From positions 124,001 to 188,000 of the forward strand of contig NZ_SJKD01000003.1 of NCBI RefSeq assembly GCF_004331485.1: a stretch of 64,000 bases of DNA, in the 5' to 3' direction. The first letter of the stretch is position 1, and each line of letters opens with the position of its first letter. This stretch comes from Kribbella capetownensis. GTDB taxonomy: Bacteria; Actinomycetota; Actinomycetes; Propionibacteriales; Kribbellaceae. Made by a program: the position numbers and the translations under genes. The notes beneath the pieces were generated by a model, which saw only the letters and a list, made by a program, of their open reading frames with translations, did no database searches and was not told the DNA's origin. Below are positions 15,932 through 24,808 of this stretch, piece after piece.

Positions 15932-17623
15932 CTAGCGCTGGGCTCTCTCGACCTTGGCTCTCAAGGTCTCCGGTGTGTCGACGGTAGCCCCCTCGGACCG
16001 CAACCAGGCGTCAAGACTCGCCCGATCCTGCAGAGACATCACCGCGACCACATCCCCGGGCTCCGCCTCGGCGACCAGCGCCTGCGCCGCTTCCAACTCG
16101 GACGGGTACGCCGGTACGTCGTCCACGCCGACCGACGCGGTGCCCTCGCGAAACACCGCCTCCAGCTCCTCCGGCGGCCGTCCGCGGAGGTAGTCGGTCT
16201 TGTGCCCGATCATCACCCGGTCGGCCCCTCGGGCCCCGATGGCACCGAGCGTGGCGACCATGTCGTCGGCCCGGTCCCCCGGCGAACCGAGCGCCAGCAG
16301 CAACCGTCCGCCCGGTCGCCGGACGCCGTTCATGATCTCGAGCAGCGCCTCCAGGCCGGCCTCGTTGTGGGCGAGGTCGATCACCACGGTGAAGTCGCGC
16401 AGCGAGTACATGTTCATCCGGCCGGGATTGTTCTCGTTCGGCGCGAAGGTGCTCAGCCCCTCGATCACGGCCGCCCGCGGCAGCCCGAGGCCGAACGCCG
16501 CCGAAGCCGCGGCCAGCGCGTTCTCGACGTTGTAGTGCGACAGGCCCGACAGCGTCATCGGTACGTCGACGACCTTCAGCAGCGGCTCCGGATCGGCCGC
16601 CTGGTCGAGCACGGTGATGAACCCGTCCAGTACGGTCGTCGCCCGGCCGCCCTCGTCGAGCACGGTCCGGATCGACGGCGAGTCGGGGTTGCGCGAGAAC
16701 ACCCAGCACTTGGCCGGCGAGCCGAGCCGCATCGCGAAGGTCCGCGGATCGTCGCCGTTGACCACGCACCAGCCGCGGGGCTTGGTGATCTGGGTGATGA
16801 CCGCCTTCACCTCGGCAAGTTGGTCGACTGTGTCGATCCCACCCAGGCCGAGATGGTCCGCGGTCACGTTGGTGACGACCGAGACGTCGTTCGAGGCCAC
16901 CCCGACCCCACGACGGAGGATGCCGCCGCGGGCCGTCTCGGTCACCGCGAGCTGGATGCCGGGCTGGGAAAGCACCTGACCGGCGCCGCTCGGTCCGGAG
17001 AAATCGCCGTACTTGACCAGCTTGCCGTCGAAGTAGACGCCGTCGGTGCTGGACCAGCCGACGTGCAGACCGGCCGCGCGGCCGATGTGCGCGATCATCC
17101 GCGAGGTCGTGGTCTTCCCGTTCGTCCCGGTCACCGCGACCACCGGCACCTTCGGCCGGATCGTCGGCGGTGGGTTGCCGGGAGGCTCGTTGCGGACCCG
17201 ATCGCCGACCGTCGCGATCAGCTCGGTCAGATCCTCGGCGCCGAACGCGTCCAGCACCTCGACGATCGCCGCACCGAGCGCCCGCGCCCGCTCCTCGTGC
17301 GCCCACGGGTACGCGACGACCAGCCGGCGTACGTCGGACTCCGCGCGCACCCGGACACCGATCCGGCCGATCCCGGCCTCCCGCGCGATCCGTCGTACGA
17401 CGTGACCCGCGACGCGGATCGCGAACCGCTGCCGGAACCCGGACCCGATCCGCCCGGGCCGGGTGGCACCCAGACCGATGGCCTGCCCGTACGCCTTCGC
17501 CGCCGGGGCGGGTGCGTCGACCAACGCGGAGACGTCGAGCGTCAGCTTGATCGCGGCACGACTGAAGTAGAGGTTGGCGCCGTCGAGAACCCGGAGCTCA
17601 ACCAACGAGGTGGCCACGGCCAC
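15932..17623 (-). CDS. CphA-like Mur ligase without an ATP-grasp domain
   Basis: 563 residues. The N-terminal 160 residues are unlike the CphA ATP-grasp half. The rest is a Mur ligase core: P-loop VTGTNGKTTTSRMIAHI, TARGGILRRGVGVASNDV, NVTADHLGLGG, and a C-terminal domain with NENNPGRMNMYS and DLAHNEAGLEALLEIM. These blocks match the Mur half of the cphA product at 7932-10733 closely (GTNGKTTTSRM, GGILR, DHLG, PGR..N). It should therefore ligate an amino acid or peptide with ATP, but the substrate is unknown. Its GTG start shares one base with the fabI stop codon, so it is coupled to fatty-acid genes rather than to cphA. Confidence 0.85.
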   Translation of the reverse strand: MAVATSLVELRVLDGANLYFSRAAIKLTLDVSALVDAPAPAAKAYGQAIGLGATRPGRIGSGFRQRFAIRVAGHVVRRIAREAGIGRIGVRVRAESDVRRLVVAYPWAHEERARALGAAIVEVLDAFGAEDLTELIATVGDRVRNEPPGNPPPTIRPKVPVVAVTGTNGKTTTSRMIAHIGRAAGLHVGWSSTDGVYFDGKLVKYGDFSGPSGAGQVLSQPGIQLAVTETARGGILRRGVGVASNDVSVVTNVTADHLGLGGIDTVDQLAEVKAVITQITKPRGWCVVNGDDPRTFAMRLGSPAKCWVFSRNPDSPSIRTVLDEGGRATTVLDGFITVLDQAADPEPLLKVVDVPMTLSGLSHYNVENALAAASAAFGLGLPRAAVIEGLSTFAPNENNPGRMNMYSLRDFTVVIDLAHNEAGLEALLEIMNGVRRPGGRLLLALGSPGDRADDMVATLGAIGARGADRVMIGHKTDYLRGRPPEELEAVFREGTASVGVDDVPAYPSELEAAQALVAEAEPGDVVAVMSLQDRASLDAWLRSEGATVDTPETLRAKVERAQR

Positions 17624-18393
17624 TACGCTCCCATCGCGTGGTAACCGCCGTCGACGTGAACGATCTCGCCGGTGGTCGAGGGGAAGAAGTCACTCAGCAG
17701 CGCGACGATGGTCCGGCCGGTCGGCTCCAGGTCGGTCGGGTCCCAGCCCAGCGGCGCACGGTCCAGCCACGGCTCCTCGAACTTCTCGAAGCCGGGGATC
17801 GCCTTCGCGGCCAGCGTCTTCAGCGGACCGGCCGAGACCAGGTTGCAGCGGATGCCCTGCGCGCCGAGGTCGCGGGCCAGGTACCGGCTCGTGGACTCGA
17901 GGGCCGCCTTGGCGACGCCCATCCAGTCGTACCCGGGCCAGGCGACGGTCGCGTCGAAGGTCATCCCGACGACACTGCCGCCACGGCTCATCAACGGCGC
18001 GCACGTCACCGCGAGCGCCTTCAGCGAGTACGCCGAGACGTGCACAGCCTGGGACACGTCATCCCACGGGCCGTCCAGGAACTTCCCGCCGAGGATGGTC
18101 TCCGGGTTGCCGTACGCGATCGAGTGGACCACGCCGTCCAGACCGTCGACGTGCTCGCGTACGGCGTCCGGCAGTGCGGCCAGATGCTCTGCGTTCGTCA
18201 CGTCCAGTTCGAGGACCGGCGGCTCCTGCGGCAGGCGTTTCGCGATCCGTTTGGTGATGCTGAGCGCCCGGCCGAAGTTGGAGATCAGCACGGTGGCGCC
18301 TTGCTCCTGCGCCACCTTCGCGGTCGCGAAACCGATCGAGGAGTCGAGCGTGACGCCCGCGACCAGGATGCGTTTGCCGTCGAGGATGCCCAC
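17623..18393 (-). CDS. fabI: Enoyl-ACP reductase (NADH), InhA/FabI type
   Basis: 256 residues. Reduces trans-2-enoyl-ACP with NADH in the last step of each fatty-acid elongation cycle. It opens GILDGKRILVAGVTLDSSI as in InhA-type enzymes and has the catalytic Tyr-Lys pair in YDWMGVAKAALE. The GTG at 18393 is preferred over ATG 18399 because AAAGGG is 7 nt from the GTG but only 1 nt from the ATG, and because homologues start GILDGKR. The gene follows fabG by 26 nt, the same order as mycobacterial mabA-inhA. Confidence 0.95.
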   Translation of the reverse strand: MGILDGKRILVAGVTLDSSIGFATAKVAQEQGATVLISNFGRALSITKRIAKRLPQEPPVLELDVTNAEHLAALPDAVREHVDGLDGVVHSIAYGNPETILGGKFLDGPWDDVSQAVHVSAYSLKALAVTCAPLMSRGGSVVGMTFDATVAWPGYDWMGVAKAALESTSRYLARDLGAQGIRCNLVSAGPLKTLAAKAIPGFEKFEEPWLDRAPLGWDPTDLEPTGRTIVALLSDFFPSTTGEIVHVDGGYHAMGA

Positions 18394-18419
18394 CGGCATG
18401 CCCTTTCTCGAAAAGAACG

Positions 18420-19124
18420 TTAGTTGCCCATGCCGATGCCGCCGTCGACCGGGATCACCGCACCGGTGATGTAGCCGGCCTCGGGCGAGGCGAGCCAGCG
18501 GACCGCGTTCGCGATCTCCTCGGTCAGGCCGAAACGGCCGAGCGGGATCTGGCTCAGGTACTGCTTCTGGGTCTCCTCCGGCAGGACCGCGGTCATGTCG
18601 GTCTCGACGAAGCCGGGGGCGACCACGTTCGCGGTGATGCCGCGGCTGCCCAGTTCGCGGGCGATCGAGCGAGACATGCCGATCAGGCCGGACTTGCTGG
18701 CGGCGTAGTTCACCTGGCCGGGCGAGCCGAGCATGCCGACGACCGAGGAGATGAACACGATCCGGCCCTTGCGCAGCCGCAGCATGCCCTTGGCCGCGCG
18801 GCGGGCGACCCGGAACGCGCCGGTGAGGTTGGTCTGGATGACGGTGTCCCAGTCGTCGTCGGACATCCGCAGCAGCAGCGTGTCGCGGGTGACGCCCGCG
18901 TTGGCCACCAGCACCTCGACCGGACCGTGCGCCTCCTGGATCGCGTCGAACGCCGCGTCCACCTGCTCCTGGTCGGTGATGTCGCACTTGACCCCGAGGA
19001 AGCCCTCCGGTGGCGCGCTGGTGTTGTACGTGACGGCGACCTGGTCGCCGGCCTCCCGGAACGCGGTAGCGATCGCCAGCCCGATCCCCCGGCTGCCACC
19101 GGTCACCAACACAGACCTGCTCAC
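18420..19124 (-). CDS. fabG: 3-oxoacyl-ACP reductase, MabA/FabG type
   Basis: 234 residues. NADPH-dependent reduction of 3-ketoacyl-ACP in fatty-acid elongation. SDR features: nucleotide motif TGGSRGIG, the NAG block VANAGVTRD, catalytic Ser in FISSVVG and YAASK for Tyr/Lys. It starts at GTG 19124 with GGAGGG 6 nt upstream. First gene of the run fabG-fabI-Mur ligase-membrane protein. Confidence 0.95.
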   Translation of the reverse strand: MSRSVLVTGGSRGIGLAIATAFREAGDQVAVTYNTSAPPEGFLGVKCDITDQEQVDAAFDAIQEAHGPVEVLVANAGVTRDTLLLRMSDDDWDTVIQTNLTGAFRVARRAAKGMLRLRKGRIVFISSVVGMLGSPGQVNYAASKSGLIGMSRSIARELGSRGITANVVAPGFVETDMTAVLPEETQKQYLSQIPLGRFGLTEEIANAVRWLASPEAGYITGAVIPVDGGIGMGN

Positions 19125-19221
19125 AAGCCCTCCTCACTCGTCACCAGTCGCACGAACGCTATCGCCCGCCGTCCGTCCCTGCGGACGGCGGGTACTCACC
19201 GGACTGCCGCCGTACGGCGGA

Positions 19222-19434
19222 TCAGGAGTCTTCGAGCCGGAAGCCGACCTTGAGGCCGACCTGGTAGTGGTCGATCTCGTTGTCGATGATGTGGCCGCGG
19301 ATCTCGGTCACCTCGAACCAGTCCAGGTGCCGCAGGGTGTCGCCGGCCCGGCTGATGGCGTTGGTGATGGCCTGGTTCAGGCCCTCTTTGGACGTGCCCA
19401 CGATCTCGGTCACGCGGTAGGTGCGATCGGTCAT
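19222..19434 (-). CDS. Dodecin
   Basis: 70 residues, the usual dodecin length. Dodecins assemble as 12-mers and bind riboflavin or FMN, protecting or storing flavin. The family pattern is visible: YRVTEIVGTSKEGLNQAI at the N-terminus, the flavin-stacking Trp in LDWFEVTEIRG, and the end YQVGLKVGFRLED. ATG 19434 has AAGGAA at good distance. It is divergent from the DUF3099 gene with a 73-bp gap. Confidence 0.93.
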   Translation of the reverse strand: MTDRTYRVTEIVGTSKEGLNQAITNAISRAGDTLRHLDWFEVTEIRGHIIDNEIDHYQVGLKVGFRLEDS

Positions 19435-19507
19435 CGAACGTTCCTTCCATCCTGCCTGCGCCCGGGCGGCCGGCGCGGCGTACCGTTGGTGTTGGTGAGG
19501 AGGATAG

Positions 19508-19867
19508 ATGTCGAGACGTCGTGAACGGACCGGCGAAACCGTCATCTCGGTGACGAATGCACAACCGGGCCGATCCGAGGATCTGGACAGCCGGATCGCT
19601 CGGTATGCCTGGATGATGTCGATCCGCATCGTCTGCTTCGTGCTCGCGGTGCTGACACCGTCGCCGTGGCGCTGGATGTTCATCGTCGCGGCGGTGTTCC
19701 TGCCCTACATCGCGGTGGTGCTGGCGAACGCGCAGCGCTCCTCCACGGTGTCCGGTGCCGAGCCTTTCATCGCCCCGGAGCGTCCCGCGATCGGCTCGCA
19801 TCCCGGGGTCGTCACGCAGCCGGATCCGGACCCGGATACCGACCGTCCGATCGACACCGAAAAGTGA
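19508..19867 (+). CDS. DUF3099 membrane protein
   Basis: 119 residues with two transmembrane helices (about 38-55 and 58-75), a charged N-terminus and an acidic Pro/Asp-rich C-terminal tail. The block [17 protein letters not shown] followed by [17 protein letters not shown] is typical of the small actinobacterial DUF3099 family, whose function is unknown. GAGGAGG lies just upstream of ATG 19508. Confidence 0.88.
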   Translation: MSRRRERTGETVISVTNAQPGRSEDLDSRIARYAWMMSIRIVCFVLAVLTPSPWRWMFIVAAVFLPYIAVVLANAQRSSTVSGAEPFIAPERPAIGSHPGVVTQPDPDPDTDRPIDTEK

Positions 19868-19955
19868 TCTGTGCCGGGACTGGAAACTCAGACAGGATCC
19901 GTGTCAGAATCTCCCGCGTGCTCTGAAGTTCATGAGTGGAATTCAGGGACTTGAT

Positions 19956-20004
19956 GCGGCGTCGGACGGCTCCCCCCGTGGCTGTCCGACGTCGCTTCAT
20001 TTTC
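19956..20004 (+). terminator. Rho-independent terminator
   Basis: GCGGCGTCGGAC (19956-19967) pairs with GTCCGACGTCGC (19984-19995), one G-T wobble in 12 pairs, and is followed by TTCATTTT. It lies about 90 nt after the DUF3099 stop. Confidence 0.7.
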
Positions 20005-20056
20005 CCCACACTTTTGATTATTGAGTGGTCAGGAACAATTGCCTGCGACCACCGGA

Positions 20057-20269
20057 ATGGCTCTGACGATGACCGAAGAAGCACTCCCGTCCGTCTGCTC
20101 CGCCAAGGGATGTGGGCAGCCGGCCACGTGGGCGCTGCAGTGGAACAACCCGAAGATCCACACTCCGGAGCGGCGCAAGACCTGGCTCGCGTGCGACGAA
20201 CACAAGGAGAGCCTGTCGGACTTCCTGGCCCGCAGGTCATTCCTGCGGGAGGTCGAGCCTTTCTCCTAA
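20057..20269 (+). CDS. Small conserved protein with a Cys/His metal-binding pattern
   Basis: About 70 residues from ATG 20057; ATG 20069 and TTG 20039 are alternatives. CSAKGCGQPATWALQWNN and LACDEHKESLSDFL place Cys-x4-Cys and Cys-x2-His in positions that could bind zinc. I recall similar short actinobacterial proteins of unknown function. It sits between the terminator and the convergent moaA. Confidence 0.75.
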   Translation: MALTMTEEALPSVCSAKGCGQPATWALQWNNPKIHTPERRKTWLACDEHKESLSDFLARRSFLREVEPFS

Positions 20270-20321
20270 GTGTTAGGCCCGCACCGAAAAACTGCATTTC
20301 CGGATTGGGCCGGTATGACGG

Positions 20322-21341
20322 TCAGCCGCCGATCGCCGACATCGGGCGGGTGGGCTGCAGGAAGCTCGGGTCGTTGATGCCGTGGCCGGGCAGTTTGTTC
20401 CGCATCGCGCGCCGCCAGCGGTCCGCCAGTTCCTCGTCGTCCGCACCGCCGCGCAGCGCCGATCGCAGGTCCGACTCGGTCCGCGCGAACAGGCAGTCGC
20501 GGACCTGACCGTCGGCCGTCAGCCGAACGCGGTCGCAGTCTCCGCAGAACGGCCTGGTGACCGAGGCAATGATCCCGACCGTCTGTGGTCCGCCGCGAAC
20601 TGTAAACGATTCCGCCGGCGCACTCCCCCGGGTCGCAGCGTCCGTCGGCTGCAGGTCGAACCGATCCGACAACTGGTCGAGGATCTCGTCAGCGGTCACC
20701 ATCGTGGCCCGGTTCCAGCCGTGCTGGGCGTCGAGCGGCATCTGCTCGATGAACCGCAGTTCGTAACCACGCTCGAGGCAGTACTCCAGCAATTGCGGCG
20801 CCTGCTGGTCATTCACGCCGCGCATGAGTACGGCGTTGACCTTCACCGGAGTCAGTCCGGCCGCCTGCGCCGCATCGAGTCCGGCCAGAACGTCCTTGAG
20901 CCGGTCCCGTCTGGCCAGCTCGATGAAGGTGTCCTGCTGGACCGTGTCGAGGCTCACATTCACGCGGTCCAGGCCGGCGTCCTTGAGTGCCTGCGCCTGC
21001 CGCGCCAGGCCGATCCCGTTGGTGGTCAGCGAGACCTCAGGTCGCGGCGTCAGCTCCGTCGTACGGGCGACGATGCCGACCAGGCCACGCCGCAGCAGCG
21101 GCTCGCCGCCGGTGAAGCGAATCTCCTGCACACCAAGGTGTTTCACGGCGATCGACACCAGCCGGACCACCTCGTCGTCGGTCAGCAGCTCCGGTTTGGC
21201 CAGCCAGTCGAGGCCTTCCTCGGGCATGCAGTACGTGCAACGCAGATTACAGCGGTCCGTCAGTGAGACCCGCAGGTCAGTGGCGACGCGGCCGAACCGG
21301 TCCGCCAGACCCAGCTGCGTCACTTCCTCCGTTGCCGTCAT
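20322..21341 (-). CDS. moaA: GTP 3',8-cyclase MoaA (molybdenum cofactor)
   Basis: 339 residues. Radical SAM enzyme for the first step of molybdopterin synthesis, GTP to 3',8-cyclo-GTP. The N-terminal [4Fe-4S] motif is C31-x3-C35-x2-C38 in DRCNLRCTYC. The C-terminal cluster Cys residues are in PFCGDCDRVRL and VRDCLF. The protein ends in the Gly-Gly dipeptide required in MoaA. It stands alone here; no other moa gene is in the window. It is divergent from the SURF1 gene by 57 bp. Confidence 0.96.
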   Translation of the reverse strand: MTATEEVTQLGLADRFGRVATDLRVSLTDRCNLRCTYCMPEEGLDWLAKPELLTDDEVVRLVSIAVKHLGVQEIRFTGGEPLLRRGLVGIVARTTELTPRPEVSLTTNGIGLARQAQALKDAGLDRVNVSLDTVQQDTFIELARRDRLKDVLAGLDAAQAAGLTPVKVNAVLMRGVNDQQAPQLLEYCLERGYELRFIEQMPLDAQHGWNRATMVTADEILDQLSDRFDLQPTDAATRGSAPAESFTVRGGPQTVGIIASVTRPFCGDCDRVRLTADGQVRDCLFARTESDLRSALRGGADDEELADRWRRAMRNKLPGHGINDPSFLQPTRPMSAIGG

Positions 21342-21398
21342 CTCTCCAGCCTACGTGCCGGGGACCGACCGTTTCAGGTGATGGCTTAAGTTCGAGAT

Positions 21399-22205
21399 GT
21401 GGGTCGTCTCCTGAATGTCCGCTGGATCGCCGCCGCGCTGGCGGTCCTGGTGCTCGCCGGCGTGTGCGTCGAGCTCGGTCGCTGGCAGCTGCATCGCCTG
21501 GACGACCGGAAGGCCCGCAACGACGTGACGCGGGCCAATCTGGCCGCTCCGCCGGCGCCGATCGACCAGATCGTCGGCGCACAGGGCCTGGTCGGCGACC
21601 AGCACGCCTGGCGCACGGCGGTCGTCACCGGCCGGTACGACGCCTCCCAGCAGATCGTGCTGCGGTACCGCAATGTGGACGATCGTCCAGGCTTCGAGAT
21701 CGTCACGCCCTTGATCCTCTCGAACGGCAAGGCGGTACTGGTCGACCGGGGCTTCCTGGCCCGTCAGGGCGCCGAACTCGCGCCCGGCCACATCCCCGCC
21801 GTACCCACCGGTGAGGTGAGCATCACCGGCCGCCTGCGCCGCAGCGAGCGCGGCGGCAGCACCAACGGCGGTACGCCGGACAACGGTACGGCGCGCCTGA
21901 TCAACGGACCGGACTTCGCCAAGGCCCTCGGCCTGAACCTGTACGACGGCTACCTCACCGTGGACAAGCAGGAACCGGCCAACGACCCGGACTTCGGCGC
22001 GTTCCCCGGTCCGGAGATCGACGACGGGCCACACTTCTTCTACGCGCTGCAGTGGTTCTTCTTCGCCCTGCTCGCGATCGGCGGACTGGTCTACTTCTCC
22101 CGACAGGACTCACGCGGTGACACCTCCTCCAGCGACGACGAGCCGGCAGCAGCCACAGCAGAGGAAGACAAACCCGAAGAAGCTCGCGCCGGAGCGCCGG
22201 ATTGA
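21399..22205 (+). CDS. SURF1 family protein (cytochrome oxidase assembly)
   Basis: 268 residues. One N-terminal transmembrane helix (about 8-26) and one near the C-terminus (YALQWFFFALLAIGGLVYF) bracket the external domain, the SURF1 topology. LGRWQLHRLDDRKARND near the N-terminus and VLVDRGFL are family blocks. SURF1 proteins help insert heme into aa3-type oxidases. A charged low-complexity tail follows the second helix. The GTG start has a TAAGTT hexamer ending 6 nt upstream, possibly leaderless. The 3' end overlaps the GH15 gene by 89 bp. Confidence 0.9.
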   Translation: MGRLLNVRWIAAALAVLVLAGVCVELGRWQLHRLDDRKARNDVTRANLAAPPAPIDQIVGAQGLVGDQHAWRTAVVTGRYDASQQIVLRYRNVDDRPGFEIVTPLILSNGKAVLVDRGFLARQGAELAPGHIPAVPTGEVSITGRLRRSERGGSTNGGTPDNGTARLINGPDFAKALGLNLYDGYLTVDKQEPANDPDFGAFPGPEIDDGPHFFYALQWFFFALLAIGGLVYFSRQDSRGDTSSSDDEPAAATAEEDKPEEARAGAPD

Positions 22206-23976
22206 GGACTACGCGCTGATCGGAGACCTCCAGACCGCCGCGCTGGTGTCCCGGCGAGGCTCGATCGACTGGTTGTGCGTCCCGCGGTTCGACTCCCCCG
22301 CCTGCTTCGCCGCGCTGATCGGTACCGACGACAACGGTCACTGGCGGCTCTGCCCGCAGGACGCCGACGCGACCAGCAGCCGGCACTACCGCGGCGACAC
22401 GCTCGTGCTGGAGACCGAGTGGTCCACCGACAGCGGTTCGGTCCGGGTGATCGACTTCATGCCGCCGCGGGACGCCGCGCCCGACGTCGTACGGATCGTG
22501 CAAGGGATCAGTGGCCGGGTCGCGATGCGGTCCGAGGTGCGTCTGCGCTTCGACTACGGGCACGTGGTCCCGTGGGTGCGGAGCATCGACGGTCAGGTCG
22601 TGGCGATCGCCGGTCCGGACGCGGTGTCGCTGCGGTCCGACGTCCATCAGTACGGCCGTGACTTCGCGACGTACGCGGACTTCGAGGTGTCGGCCGGCGA
22701 CCAGGCCTGGTTCGTGCTCACCTGGCATCCGTCGCATGAAGACGTGCCGAATCCGATCGACGCTATCGACTCGCTGGAGCCGACGGAGTCGTTCTGGACC
22801 GAGTGGATCGGCCGCAGCACCGACGCCAACGGGACCAGCGAGGAAGTCACCCGATCCTTGCTCACGCTGAAGGCGCTGACCTACGCACCGTCCGGTGGCA
22901 TCGTCGCGGCGCCGACGACCTCGCTCCCCGAGGCGCTCGGTGGGTCGCGCAACTGGGACTACCGGTTCTGCTGGTTGCGGGACGCAACGATGACGCTCTC
23001 GGCGATGCTGCGGACCGGGTACACCGAGGAGGCGCACGCGTGGCGGGACTGGCTGCTGCGTGCCATCGCCGGCTCACCCGCCGATCTGCAGATCATGTAC
23101 GGCGTGACCGGTGAACGGCGGCTGCCGGAGTTCGAGGCCGGCTGGCTGCCCGGGTTCGCGTCCTCGGCACCGGTACGGATCGGGAACGCGGCCGCCGAAC
23201 AACTGCAGCTCGACGTGTTCGGCGAGGTGATGGACGTGCTCGCGCTGGCCCGGGAGTCGCAGGTCGGGGCGAGCGACGACGCCTGGTCGATGCAGCGCGG
23301 GCTGATGCGGCACCTGACCGAGGTGTGGACCCAGCCGGACGAAGGGATCTGGGAGGTCCGCGGCGGCCGGCAGCACTTCACCTACTCCAAGGTGATGGCG
23401 TGGGTCGCGTTCGACCGCGCGGCGCGGGCGGTCGAGCGGTACGGGATGGGTGGGCCGGCCAAGCAGTGGCGGGCGACCGCGGACGAGATCCATCGAGAGG
23501 TGTGCGAGAAGGCGTACGACTCCGACCGCAACACCTTCACGCAGGCGTACGGCAGCAAGGCGTTGGACGCCGCCGTACTGCTGATCCCGCAGGTCGGGTT
23601 CCTGCCGCCGGAGGATCCGCGGGTGGTGGGCACAGTCGAGACCGTGCGCCGGGAACTGGCCTCCGACGGGTTCGTCCGCCGGTATCTCACCGAACACACC
23701 GACGACGGGTTGGGCGGTGACGAGGGCGCGTTCCTGATCTGCTCGTTCTGGCTGGCCGACTCGCTGGCGATGATCGGCCGGGTCGGTGAGGCCAGGACGC
23801 TGTACGAGAAGCTTGTTGCCTTGCGCAACGACGTGGGACTGCTCGCGGAGGAGTACGACCCGGTGGCGGGACGGATGCTCGGGAACTTCCCGCAGGCGTT
23901 CTCGCATCTCGGTCTGGTGAACACCGCGTGGCACCTCAACACGGCCGAGTCGCCGCTGCGCAGGTCGGCGTACTAG
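22117..23976 (+). CDS. Glycoside hydrolase family 15 protein, trehalase/glucoamylase-like
   Basis: 619 residues. N-terminal beta-sandwich (about 25-270; IEDYALIGDLQTAALVSRRG) and (alpha/alpha)6 barrel (about 280-610). NWDYRFCWLRDATMTLSA, DEGIWEVRGG and LGGDEGAFLICSFWL supply the two catalytic Glu regions. Closely similar mycobacterial proteins are trehalases, so trehalose is the favoured substrate; other alpha-glucans are possible. No signal peptide. No ATG lies before the first conserved block, so GTG 22117, inside the SURF1 coding end, is the only reasonable start. Confidence 0.9.
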   Translation: MTPPPATTSRQQPQQRKTNPKKLAPERRIEDYALIGDLQTAALVSRRGSIDWLCVPRFDSPACFAALIGTDDNGHWRLCPQDADATSSRHYRGDTLVLETEWSTDSGSVRVIDFMPPRDAAPDVVRIVQGISGRVAMRSEVRLRFDYGHVVPWVRSIDGQVVAIAGPDAVSLRSDVHQYGRDFATYADFEVSAGDQAWFVLTWHPSHEDVPNPIDAIDSLEPTESFWTEWIGRSTDANGTSEEVTRSLLTLKALTYAPSGGIVAAPTTSLPEALGGSRNWDYRFCWLRDATMTLSAMLRTGYTEEAHAWRDWLLRAIAGSPADLQIMYGVTGERRLPEFEAGWLPGFASSAPVRIGNAAAEQLQLDVFGEVMDVLALARESQVGASDDAWSMQRGLMRHLTEVWTQPDEGIWEVRGGRQHFTYSKVMAWVAFDRAARAVERYGMGGPAKQWRATADEIHREVCEKAYDSDRNTFTQAYGSKALDAAVLLIPQVGFLPPEDPRVVGTVETVRRELASDGFVRRYLTEHTDDGLGGDEGAFLICSFWLADSLAMIGRVGEARTLYEKLVALRNDVGLLAEEYDPVAGRMLGNFPQAFSHLGLVNTAWHLNTAESPLRRSAY

Positions 23977-24052
23977 ACCGTCCACCGGTTCTTGCCGTCG
24001 GCCACGAACAGTCAAGGTGCGCGACGGGGTGTGGTGAGGCAGGATGGTGGTC

Positions 24053-24808
24053 GTGGACCTCGGACTTCGCGACCGCACGTACATCGTCACCGGAGCCAGC
24101 GCAGGACTCGGCTTCGCCACCGCCAAAGCCCTCGCGGGTGAAGGTGCCCGGCTGGTGATCTCCAGCCGCAACGAGGAGTCGATCGCGCGGGCCGCGGCCG
24201 AGCTCGGGGAGAACGTGGTCGGCATCCCGGTCGACAACGCCGATCCCGAGAGCGCCGAGCGGCTGGCTGCGACGGCGATCGCGAAGTGGGGTGCGTTGCA
24301 CGGTGCCCTGGTCAGCGTCGGCGGTCCGCGGCCAGGGACAGCGCTCGACACCGACGAAGAGGACTGGCGGGCCGCGTTCGACAGCGTCTTCCTGGGTGGA
24401 CTGCGGATCGCGCGGTCGGTCGCCCGGGCCGGATCCGAGGGTACGTCGATCGCGTTCGTCCTGTCGTCGTCGGTGAAGTCACCGATCACCGGACTGGCGA
24501 TCTCCAACGGGCTGCGTCCGGGGTTGGCGATGGTCGCCAAGACCCTCGCGGACGAGCTCGGCCCCAACGGGATCCGGGTCAACGGCCTGATGCCGGGCCG
24601 GATCGCCACCGACCGCCTGAAGGAACTCGACGCCAAGGGTGGTGACCCCGAGGCCGCTCGCCGCGCCTCCGAGAAGACCATCCCGCTGCGCCGCTACGGC
24701 GACCCCGACGAGTTCGGCCGCGCCGCCGCCTTCATCCTGTCCCCCGCCGCCTCCTACATCACCGGCGCCATCATCCCCATCGACGGCGGAGCCCTCCGCA
24801 CGTTCTAA
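24053..24808 (+). CDS. Atypical SDR-family protein lacking the catalytic Tyr-Lys
   Basis: About 251 residues. Rossmann motif TGASAGLGFATAKAL and the C-terminal ITGAIIPIDGGALR identify an SDR fold. The catalytic region reads LSSSVKSPITGLAISNGLRP: the Ser is kept, but YxxxK is absent and no Tyr occurs nearby. It may use another mechanism, act on activated substrates, or be a binding protein. ATG 24044 is an alternative start three codons upstream; GAGGCAGG precedes both. Reaction unknown. Confidence 0.8.
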   Translation: MDLGLRDRTYIVTGASAGLGFATAKALAGEGARLVISSRNEESIARAAAELGENVVGIPVDNADPESAERLAATAIAKWGALHGALVSVGGPRPGTALDTDEEDWRAAFDSVFLGGLRIARSVARAGSEGTSIAFVLSSSVKSPITGLAISNGLRPGLAMVAKTLADELGPNGIRVNGLMPGRIATDRLKELDAKGGDPEAARRASEKTIPLRRYGDPDEFGRAAAFILSPAASYITGAIIPIDGGALRTF

